DNA of 49,780 nucleotides, taken from NCBI GenBank assembly GCA_036897095.1, contig JAYMSP010000484.1, positions 1 through 49,780 of the forward strand, in the 5' to 3' direction. Shown here piece by piece: positions 36,291 to 46,018 of the stretch. Every line of letters begins with the position of its first letter. Position 1 is the stretch's first letter. The DNA comes from Plantago elongata. Its lineage: Eukaryota; Streptophyta; Magnoliopsida; Lamiales; Plantaginaceae. Under the pieces are notes generated by a model that was given only the letters and a program-made list of their open reading frames with translations, was not told the DNA's origin and made no database searches. The position numbers were made by a program, and so were the translations under genes.

Positions 36291-37641
36291 CAGGTCTGGC
36301 GGGTTGAGGGTCGGTCGTTAATTAGTCATTAAATTTAAAACAAATTTTCCCTATTCTAAATGACCATAAAGTTGAAAGTGATTTAAAATAAACTAAAGCC
36401 ACATGTTCCAGATTTCTCCCCCCAAATCAAAGTCAATATATGTCACTGTAAGAGCGTATCTACTTACCTACCCATTATTGTATATAGTATTTCTTGCAAA
36501 GTTCTGAAATCCCAACACAACTCCACCGAGTCTTGTAATCGGGTGGGTCGAGTACTACCCGATTATAGTACTAACTCCATCGGTCCGGTACTCTAAGTAT
36601 GATTAATGAGTGAATACACTAATATAAGAACAATCTAGTGGTTTATTTGTTTATAGTATTTCGGCTGCGCTATCAAGCACTATGGACTAATTAAATTATG
36701 TTTGTAGCCTCTTTTAGTATCATTTTATTAAATTGTGTCGCTTTATTAAGTTAGATGGGAGATCTGATCCGGTCATAACCATGACAAGGCTTGTGATTTT
36801 ACCAATAATAAGCACAAAGTTTAAACATAATGCACTAGAGTGTAGACCTATATCACCTTAAACAAAATCGCAAACGTGAACGAAAGCGAAAGCGTAAGCG
36901 CAAGAATGTGAAAATGTTAAAAATTTATAAAATGTGAGCGATTTAAAGCGTATATTATTAATTAAATAAAAATATATTTATTAATGGAATTTCTATATTT
37001 ACATGAATAATTAAAGTATAAATTGATAAACATGTAAAATATTAAAATATAGTTTATCGGATGAAGTGAAAATTCCATGAATAAATAGGTATTTTATCAT
37101 CAAATATGACAATAAGTGTAGTTGATGACAAAGGATCGCAAGCTCAAAATTCGCAAATAACAAATCTTAGTTAAATAATACTTTGACAATATTTCTTTTT
37201 TTCTTTCAACAAATTCAATTTTAAATTGAACCTTAGTTTACGAGTGTACCATGAAATAAGGTTTTATAATGTTTTAATTCTCACACACACATATATGTAA
37301 TTTAAATATTTATACTTTTTTGTAGTGCGTGCTTTAAGAATTTTTAGTCTGAGCTTTTAGTTTTATTAGAGCAAGCTTTATGAAGCTCTGAGATTTCAAA
37401 GTGTGAGAGCGAGCTCTGAATGCATCTAGATCTAGACCATTGAATTAGTTTATTTGTTCAAAGTTTCAAAGTTCAAACCATCACTTTCGTCTTTGATTTG
37501 CGCAAATTGATAATTATATATCAAGCATGCATATCTAACAGGTGGAAGACTAAAATTTAAGGCTTTAACTGTTCTTGGTCTTTAAATACAGAGGTTAATT
37601 AGCCTCAAGTAGTCATCAAATACTGCTGCAAAAGTAAAACA
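36291..37641. other. AT-rich intergenic region upstream of the reductase gene
   Basis: No gene. A short stretch at about 36870-36905 has repeated CGAAAG/CGTAAGCG words. The last 100-150 bp should hold the reductase promoter and leader; no definite TATA box was assigned. Confidence 0.4.
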
Positions 37642-39364
37642 ATGGAGAACATCAATTCTTCATGTAATGTGTGTGTCACAGGGGGCACTGGATACATTGG
37701 TTCGTCATTAGTCAACAAGCTTTTGCATCAAGGATACACTGTCCATTCGACAGTTCGAAATTTGAGTATGTAGTACACATTAATCAGACTTATGAATTAT
37801 GATCATACATCATTTTCTTTCCTAAAGTTACTTGTTTCTCTGAATCTGTAGATGACAAAAGGGTAGAGATATTGAAGAGCTTTCCAGGGGCAAGCGAAAG
37901 ATTGAAGCTTTTCGAAGCGGACATGTACAAAGCAGAGGAATTTGAAGCAGCAATACAAGGTTGTCAGTTTGTGTTCCATGTTGCTACTCCATTGCTCCAC
38001 ACTGAGGGTCATCAGGTTCTTTGAATTTTCCAGATTTGTACTGAGTTGCACTTTTTTTCCTTCTAAGAAGACTAATGGTGTAACTGCTCTAAACCAGTAC
38101 AATAACAGAATTGATGCCACTGTTGATGCTGTAAAGAAAATTGCGAGTGCCTGTATCAGAGCAGGAATGGTGAAGCGGCTTATATTCACAGCATCCGTCA
38201 TGGCTGCTTCCCCTTTGAAGCATGATGGGAGTGGTTATAAGGATTTCATGGATGAAACTTGCTGGACGCCTCTTGATAGCTCTATTCCTTACAACAAAGA
38301 TTTCCTCGAGGTATTTTTTAAGGGGAAGATTCGTTCATAAGGGTAGGATCATTGATCTAGCAGTAAGCCGCACTATAAACAGTGAGGGATCACACACATG
38401 GTCTCATTAGTTCTTACCTCCAAGGATCGTTTATATAAGCAAAATGAACTTAATTTGATATATATGTAGTTAAATCCCAACTCTATATTTTAGCTAACTT
38501 GTCTATGATCTAGCTTATCGGTTTACAGCTACTATCTATGAGCTACTCTTGTTAAACCGAGCAATAGAGTCTTTCTAGTAAATTCTGTCCTCTCTGTTTG
38601 GATTGTAGATCTTTTAAGACATTTGTTGCATTAAATTCGACAAACAATTGCTCATGTGAGTTCTAATTGGATAAGAACATTCATATGAAGATTATTCACT
38701 CATTTATGTTCTTCCTTTGCTGTTACTGATTCCCTGCAGGAGTATACCAAAGCAAAAACATTGGCAGAACAAGAATTGCTGAGCATAGCTACCGGCACCA
38801 AAATGGAAGCTGTGGCACTTGTCTGTGGGCTTGTTGGTGGAGCAAGCCTTATGCCCTGTACACCTGGAAGTGTACATGCTTTTTTGGCTCCCCTCACCAA
38901 CGAGGAATTCGCTTGCGAGTCACTTAGAGTCCTAGGTATGATGCTGGCCAAAATCCCAGTTCTTCATATAGAGGATGCAACCAATGCACATATCTTTTGC
39001 ATGAAACAACCGTCCATGAATGGCCGGTTCTTATGCGCGAATGCTTATGTTCCGATTATGGATATTGCCAGCTACTACAAGAAGATGCATCCTGAATATC
39101 ATATCAAGAAAGAGTAAGGCATCCAGCTTGGAAATCATATCATTTGATGATTCGTTTTTTTAGCAAGTTAATGTAACGTTCACGAATATTTTCGATTGAC
39201 CTTAGTTTTTGTTCTGTGTCAGGCACTTGGAAGGTCCGGAGAGAGTCACTAAGTGGGGGTCTTCTCTGCTCACAGAGAGGGGGTTTGAGTACAAGTTTGA
39301 TTGGCAAGTTGTCCTTGACGACAGTGTTAGATTTGCAAGAAAAATTGGAGATGTGAAGCTATAG
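37642..39364 (+). CDS. DFR/anthocyanidin-reductase-like NADPH-dependent reductase
   Basis: Five exons, 37642-37765, 37852-38015, 38098-38310, 38740-39113 and 39223-39364, join in frame to 338 aa, a usual size for this extended SDR family. The N-terminus has the Rossmann motif [20 protein letters not shown], followed by YTVHSTVR, typical of NADP binding. [20 protein letters not shown] and the catalytic YTKAK (Tyr169, Lys173) follow. DETCWTPLD and [11 protein letters not shown] are typical of the anthocyanidin reductase/vestitone reductase branch. These enzymes reduce flavonoid-type substrates with NADPH in the cytosol; the exact substrate cannot be read from sequence. The acceptor of exon 3 has a nearby alternative. 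A dead copy lies about 2.7 kb upstream in the same orientation, so the locus has duplicated. Confidence 0.88.
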
Positions 39365-39893
39365 ATGAGATTATCATCAGAAGTACTTTGATGATGTTTA
39401 AATAAGTTGCATATGTTACAAATTGCAAATTTTCAATATATGAACTTTATATTACATGTGCAGTTCCCAGAAATATGCATTTTATCCTACCAAAAACCAT
39501 TAAATACATTATAATAAACAATCGTTATATCAGGTAAACTTTGAATGTTCATTTTTGAATTTAAAATAGAACGTATTTTTGACAAAAAAATACGTAACTT
39601 CACCCCTAACATATTTAGAATCAATTAAACTGAATTTTTTTGCACAAATCTCTTAACAAATCGAATGCACAAGCCGAGAGGGTAAGAGTGCAATGTATGC
39701 ACTAGGCAGGCAAAGAAGAGAATCGGATCTACGTGAAAGTTATTGAATATGTATTCCATCCAGTTATGCAATACTCGAAAGTAGGAAGTTAAAATGATTT
39801 AAAAATTTATAAAAGTATGAGAGATGTGTAATAAATTAATAAAAAAGTGATTAAGAGAGTATATTTTTTTTTTATTTTGAATACCGAATAATA

Positions 39894-40122
39894 CTCCCTC
39901 TATCCCATTTGAAATGAAATATATCTCAAATGCGTGATTTTTAAGAAAATATGTCGTATTTAGTCAATAATGAGTTTGAAATATAAAATTACATGCGGTC
40001 CCAATAATATGTGGTTGTAAAAGAGTTGCATTGTGGGGTTATTTTTATAAATGCAAAATTATTTTATTTTAGTGGAACGTCTAAAATGAAAAATTGTTTC
40101 ACTTCTATCGGGACGTAGGAAA
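39894..40122. mobile_element. Stowaway-like (Tc1/mariner) MITE
   Basis: Left end CTCCCTCTATCCCATTTGAA and right end (minus strand) TTTCCTACGTCCCGAT fit the Stowaway terminal consensus CTCCCTCCGTCCC. TA dinucleotides flank both ends (39892-39893 and 40123-40124), the TA duplication of this superfamily. About 229 bp, AT-rich and non-coding. Confidence 0.75.
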
Positions 40123-40257
40123 TATTACATATGCATAAAAACGAAAGAGACAGACATTATACAAATAGATAGAGTACTTAGTTTACAAAATATCACTAAA
40201 AAAAAGAGGTAATCTATTGATAGTCATGTACAATTAAGGTACTTAAATGTAGTAACG

Positions 40258-40897
40258 CCCAACGAAGTTACTTTAACTTAGTTGTGTGTTCAAATAAGGT
40301 ACCTTTTTCAGTTTTTCGCTCATATTCAGCGAGTGTATCTCACTCTCCGATCAAGAATTTTTTAAATACATATTAAGTAGATAAAAAAATCATAAAATCA
40401 AAACAAATTCAAAAAATTCTTTGAAAATTTTGAAAAATAAAGTAAAAAATATCAGAAAATTTTGATTTTTTAAAATTAAATTTTAAAAATTAGTAAAAGA
40501 CTTTGAAAAAATTTCGATATTTTTTAAATTAAAAGAAAAAATTCAATTTTTAATTTTTGAAATAAATTGTCAACTTTTACAAATTTTGAATAATAATTTT
40601 TCGAATTATTTTACACATTTTCAAAATATTTTATTGTTTCTTCTTTTAATCGAAAATTTTCTAAAGTTTTTTACTATTTTTTAAAATTTAATGTTAAAAA
40701 ATTGAATTTTTATGATATTTTTTACTATTTTCTAGAATTTTTAAAGATTTTTGTAAATTTGTTTTCATTTTACGATTTTTTTGTAATTTCTTATCTATTT
40801 AATAAGTTTTTTAAAAAATTTCGACCGGAGAATCTAATCGGACAACTGAAAAAGGTACATTTTTTGGACAAATAGTCAAATTAAAGTATCTTCGTTT
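40258..40897. mobile_element. Foldback element with long inverted arms
   Basis: The two halves are inverted copies of each other over most of about 640 bp. Paired landmarks: AACGAAGTTACTTTAA (left) with ACGAAGATACTTTAAT (minus strand of right); GGTACCTTTTTCAGTT with TGTACCTTTTTCAGTT; AGTAGATAAAAAAATC with ATAGATAAGAAATTAC; AAAGTAAAAAATATC with AATAGTAAAAAATATC. The interior is almost pure A/T with no ORF. Long arms and almost no spacer fit a foldback or Mutator-like MITE. The flanking duplication is not resolved. Confidence 0.75.
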
Positions 40898-41537
40898 AAT
40901 ATTTCCATACATACATGAATATTAATAAAGTAACCCTTTCTTTTTTTTTTTTTTTTTTTTTTTTTGTATTTTACCCATCTATGCACAAGTTTCAAAGACA
41001 AACGTACGAGCTGCTTCCGCTACTAATACCACGACTTATCCTCAGGATGTGAATTAGTAATCTGGCGCTTAAGAGCTTTGGCCTGCAACTTCCCAGTCAT
41101 TCACTTTGGCCCCATTACTTCCTGTAATGCTTTTTTGCACCCAATTCCCATATTGATTACTTTTAGAGGACACCAATATCTTAGACTGAAATCTCAATAT
41201 ATTTTTTCGAACTTTTGAAGTTTCTGGAGTTTTCCTAGACGTTTTGATAATTTTTAGATTGAAAAATAAAATGAATAATTATGAAATAGTGTAACATATT
41301 TAAAATAGTTTCAGATTTCATGTCCATTTCATATCGCTGGATTAAAAATTGAGATTTTGAGGGATTCAGAACAACATTAAGGTTACGAAAACCCTCCATT
41401 AACTCTCAAGTTAATTAGAAAAGAAAACAAAGTATATTCTTAAAAGTGGAGGGGTTTTACAATATGAAAATCAATTGAGTAAATTTTATGAGAAATGCTA
41501 TTGCAAATTGTATGCACGTTGTCATGTGTATTTAGGA

Positions 41538-41686
41538 GGTATTATTTTCTACTGAAATTATTGGACTGAATTGAATTGAACTGAACTGGATGAAGTAAAC
41601 TATAAATTATAATTAAATCGAGTTAAATTGAACTGAACTGGATTAAATTAAACTGGGCTATACTGAAATAATTTGAAGATAATACC
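41538..41686. mobile_element. MITE-like copy of the dispersed GAACTGAACTGG repeat
   Basis: Begins GGTATTATTTTCTACTGAAA; the other end read on the minus strand begins GGTATTATCTTCAAATTATT, giving a short terminal inverted repeat. The interior holds two GAACTGAACTGGAT blocks around an AAACTATAAATTATAATT core. Related copies lie near 12650, 18780 and 44330. Confidence 0.6.
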
Positions 41687-42539
41687 GCTAAACACATGTA
41701 TATTTTGCACACATAGTCTTAAGAATTTCTTTTTATTGGACTAAAAATCATTTGATCATTAAGGACTGTCTTTATACTCATAATACTTAGTTGCTTGAGC
41801 TTTCTGATTAATTCGGAGTATAAAAGAGTAAACATTTTATAATTTCTAATATATGTTTTCATTTGAAAATGGATTTGAGAGATGGTATACACTTCTCTTA
41901 ATTTCCTTGATTAATTAAGCTGTTTTAAGCTATAAACATTTCATTTATTCTTGAAATAATGTAAAATTTCTTCAAAATTAAATTAATCCAAGGGAAAATC
42001 AGGTACGTGTGATTAATGTGATACCCTTGTATTCGATATATGTAGAGAAACTCTCTACCCAATCTCAGGGGACATTAATAAAAAATACTTCAAAAAATTA
42101 TGGATCAATCTAATTAGAAATTCTGACTTCACCCTTCAATCACGATAGTTATCTTTAAAATGCATGCTATGGTTTTTGCTATTACCCTTAATTAGTTAAT
42201 TACTATATACTTATATAAATAACATAAGTTCACATTCTTTGTTTCTACATGTCTAGAAAAATTAGGGAGTTCATATACCTCATAAAATAACGTTTACATT
42301 GTTTAGCATAAGCTAACTCTAGATGAAAAGCTAGGAGTTGATATATAAGCCAAATGAAAGTTTACATGATACTACTAAACATTCCATACACAGATATACA
42401 CTATTGAGTCGTCACAACTTGTTGTGGTTTAACTTGATTTTCGTAATTTGCAGGTTATTACTTGAGCTTGTGGGGTTTACACAGTATGCACAGCGGCAGG
42501 TTCCCAACGTCATGCAAAATCAAGATTATTACTTCCTAG

Positions 42540-43850
42540 CTAGCTATATAGAACGTCTTGATCAGCCAGGAAATTCAACTCTCCGAACTGGAAATCGAAT
42601 TGGACATCCTGGACTGAAGTTTTATTTGAGATTGTTTCAGAGAAGTCCAGTACTGAACTCTGCAAGTGATGATACAACTGATTAGATGTTGTCGGAGACA
42701 AAAAGCAAGGCGAACAACTCGTTCTAGAGGTTCCAGTTTCCGGGATGTATAGAGCTTCCAGAGTTTCACATTCAAATGGAATGGAAGGCAAGAAAACCAA
42801 TGGGAATTCTTGCTCCTCCTTAGACGCCAGTGCTTTTGTTGATTCTTCCTTAAGGCCTTGTTCATCGTTAACAGAACATATATCGTTCTTTTCTTCCGTG
42901 TTCATCTGGCTTGGTGTCTCAGGAGTGCAACTATGTTTGCCTTTGTAAATGACTTCAAAGATTGAAGGATCTTCATTTGTTCGTTGAATCAGTTTTGTTG
43001 CCAAACAGCTTTGTGTGCTTCGATGAGTGCATCGATAGTATGCCCTGCAATTCAAACAATCTTCATTAGAAATCAACATTAACAACTCTTCATTTCATGA
43101 TTTTCATCTCATCTAGGCTCGCTCTAATTACATCTAGCTCATGTGATATAAAACTGAAGTACTTAGCTTGTTTTATGACCAAAAAGGAATATGGTAGAGC
43201 TGTGAACTAGCAATTTAGATAGATAGTTAAGTTATGTGAAACTAGCCCTAGCTTATATTTGATGAAATTAGCCCTAGCTAGCTATAAAAGTCTTGTTTTT
43301 AGCCCTTCATTCCATGCATGAAAATGATTATGTTCCTAGAAGAAAATTGAAGGGGAAAAAAGAAAAGAGAAAAGAAGCTAAGTTACCTTGGATGAGTAGT
43401 CCCTAAAATGTTCTTCTGGCCATATTTTCTCCAGCTATGTCCATCATCAAGCTGACCACCAAGAGCTGTCCCAATGCATACACGAACTTGTTCGCTCGCG
43501 ATTATCTTTCTGTGAGTCGAAAACTAATCAAATTAGCACGTCGAAACAAGAAATGTTTCATGTAAAGTTGTCATTATAAACTAGCTAGTTAGTAGTTACC
43601 TTTTCTTGGAAACATCCTTAGTATAGAAGTCAATTCCTTCAGAACCAGCGCTATTTACGTTCGAAGTGAGGTTGTTGTCTCCATTTTCAATCAAAGCTAT
43701 CGCCAACGCAGTGTTGTAACATGACAGAATCTTCTCCAACAGAGAACCATATTGATCTTTTGAGTTGGTGACAGGGTTGAGTTTTCTCAGCTCATTTGCA
43801 AACTGTTTTCCTTGATGCAGAACACTGATCATATCACTGTTTCTCTTCAT
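42540..43850 (-). CDS. Group III WRKY transcription factor
   Basis: Three minus-strand exons, 43850-43600, 43509-43387 and 43044-42540, join in frame to 292 aa. The WRKY domain is split by the second intron: DDGHSWRKYGQKNILGTTHP in exon 2, then AYYRCTHRSTQSCLATK in exon 3. The zinc-finger spacing is C-x7-C-x23-H-x-C, which defines group III, and the intron after HPR is the one conserved in this group. The N-terminal region (about residues 1-90) has a helical stretch (QFANELRKLNP; LLEKILSCYNTALAIALI) typical of WRKY30/41/46/53 relatives. The C-terminal part is acidic and Ser-rich. These nuclear factors bind TTGAC W-boxes in defence, salicylate and senescence responses. The paralogue is not resolved. 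W-boxes sit in its own upstream region. Confidence 0.94.
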
Positions 43851-44042
43851 TTTTTCAGAAACTGTTTAGTGAGTATAATATAATATATGAATTCTTGAAT
43901 TAGAAAAAAGTGACTAGAAAACAATGGAAAAACTTGACATAAAATTTGATAGAAAACATGGTAGAGAGTTAGTACAGAGAGATAGGAGAATTATCAGGTG
44001 GCTTGGTAGTGATGGAATAAGGTAAGAGAGGGGAAGGTGTGA

Positions 44043-44049
44043 TTATATA
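44043..44049 (-). promoter_or_regulatory. Probable TATA box of the WRKY gene
   Basis: CTTATATAATC on the minus strand, about 195 bp before the start codon, with a pyrimidine-poor leader between. It is the best TATA match in this upstream region. Confidence 0.5.
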
Positions 44050-44212
44050 AGAGGTGAAGTTTTGTTGAAAAGATTGAGAATTTTCCACTAATTATGAAAA
44101 CAAAGTTAATTTACTTTTTAGATAAATTATTGCACTAAGACTATTGGACCCCATTGTATTTGTACCAAATTCATAGAGCACTCTGATAAATTTTGGGATA
44201 CTTTCCACAATT

Positions 44213-44298
44213 TTTCTTGACTTCTTCTGTTTTCACCACAACTCTTCTTGACTTCTTCTGTTTTCACCACAATTCTTCTTGACTTCTTCTGTTTTCAC
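44213..44298. promoter_or_regulatory. Three 31-bp tandem repeats, each with a W-box, upstream of the WRKY gene
   Basis: The unit CTTGACTTCTTCTGTTTTCA plus CCACAACT/CCACAATT and TCTT occurs three times with a period of exactly 31 bp; the third copy is partial. TTGACT begins at 44217, 44248 and 44279. TTGAC[C/T] is the core site bound by WRKY proteins. The array lies about 370-430 bp upstream of the WRKY start and about 170-240 bp upstream of its TATA-like motif. Confidence 0.8.
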
Positions 44299-44329
44299 AC
44301 TTCATTCTCAACAACTAAGTATATAATCT

Positions 44330-45790
44330 TTCAAACTGTAAATTAAATTGTGATTAAGTTCAGTTCAATTTAATTTAAAAAATTATAGTTAAAAATAATC
44401 TAACCTAATTATAATACTGATACACACATCAAATTTATATTGCATAATTTTTATCGTATCTTTATCAGGATGAAATGAGTTCCACATGGTGTTATATTGT
44501 TAAATTGCAAGAATCCTTTAAAGCTATTTATGGATTGTTTTACTCATGTAATATGATAAAAGTCAGCAGAAAATTGAACTGGTGCCCTTTTTTTAGCGTT
44601 ATTACTAGAGCGGGATCCCTACTGTACTTTTAAGTGCGAAATTTAATTCACTCGACTTTAAAGTTATCTTTACGAAAACTCCTTTCCTGAAAATTTTACT
44701 ATATATACTTCCTTTTTTCTTTCTTTTTTCTTAAACGACAAATGTGATCACTCGAACTTTCAAGTTATTAATTGGAGAAGAAGTGTCTTACGAACTGAAC
44801 TGCACATTGTTATTTATATTAAACTCCAATTTGAAGCTCAAATATCAGACACTATATGCATTAACTTCACCATACATTGAATTTAGCATTCAACTAACTA
44901 CAAACGTCCATTTCAAAAATGCAATATAAGTAGAGGAAGATTTGAAGAGATTAAAATAAAATGATAAGAGCAATCAAGTTTGGCCCAAATTAAGTTGTGT
45001 AGGCCTTCACTAGTGTGAAACGGACGAAAGCGAGGGAGACAGTATATATCTTACTTGTGAGTTGTGAACATATGAAGATATTGTTTAATTTCTTTATTAT
45101 TAAGATAAAATTAAGAAGTTGCATTGTTACGACGCTTTCAAGTGGAAAAGGGCAAGAACATTCCAAGCCAGCTAGTATGGACATGATCAATTCATCATAA
45201 CACGTCTAATAACAATTTGTTCGTAACTTTCTTTTTTTACACTGGTCACTGAGCAATAATGGTGTCACCAGGGAGCCCTACTGATGACATCAAGGTTTTG
45301 TCATCTTAATTTTGATCAAGAATTAAGATCCACCTGGAGCACGTCCATTTATCGATCGCTAGGGTATTTGATAATCGATTATAATCACGTTAAGTTGATT
45401 TAAAAGATCTGAATGTTCATGTGGTCAAATTCTTAAAAGATGAGAAGTTCTTACTCCGAAAAGAAATAGTATTGCGTAATTGTCAAGATTGGAAATTGTA
45501 TGCATCTAGGATATAATCAATATGGATATATTGCACACACTATAATACAAAGATGGGTTCGATTTCTCAATGAGTCATGAAGTAGTACTAATTAATGATT
45601 GGAAATGAATTTCTTTAATTTCTAGAGTGGAAGATATTGAGTTGGAATTTTTTTAAGGTTTGCATATTTTAAGTCATAAAGATTGAAAACTTTTTTATTA
45701 TGATCGCTAATTAATTAATTAATTAATTAACATTTAATAAAACATATGTGATATTAAAGTTAATTATTTATTAAGTACAATGACTATAGT
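44330..45790. other. Intergenic AT-rich region
   Basis: Contains another partial copy of the TTCAGTTCAATTTAATTT family (44330-44400) and an ATTAA microsatellite near 45710-45730. No gene is supported. Confidence 0.4.
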
Positions 45791-45796
45791 AGTTGT

Positions 45797-46018
45797 GTTT
45801 GATGTGCTAGTATAACCGTGTAAGTTGTAACATGACATCTACACGAAATTTGATCATTTGTGTTTGAGAGAAAATAGAATAGGGTTTATTCTGATGTGAT
45901 TAATAAGAGAGTATAAGCATGTATTTATTGAATAGATAGAAGTTTATAGAGAGCCCGTAACAGTTGGGCCTATAACAGTCTAACCCAATACTAACACTTA
46001 TACATTTATTCTCTAACA
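45797..46018 (-). mobile_element. 3' LTR of a Ty1-copia-type retrotransposon (left end uncertain)
   Basis: Read on the minus strand it starts TGTTAGAGAATAAATG at 46018, directly after a polypurine tract AAGGGGAG (46026-46019), the signature of an internal region joining a 3' LTR. Further on are TATAAAC, AATAAATAC and CTCTCAAACACAAA, as expected for promoter and R/U5 regions. The left end is placed by a plausible CA terminus and could be off by tens of bases. Confidence 0.75.

Larger units (their letters stand above)
39365..42539. other. Gene-free, transposon-rich interval
   Basis: Reductase 3' UTR, then a Stowaway-like MITE, a foldback element, a long T tract (about 40940-40965) and a copy of the dispersed GAACTGAACTG repeat. 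About 41700-42500 is AT-rich and holds nothing I can name; the last part is probably WRKY 3' UTR. Confidence 0.5.

Noticed and set aside
44213..44298. CRISPR-like array
   Set aside because: Units are directly adjacent with no unique spacers, and the host is a plant; it is a simple tandem repeat.
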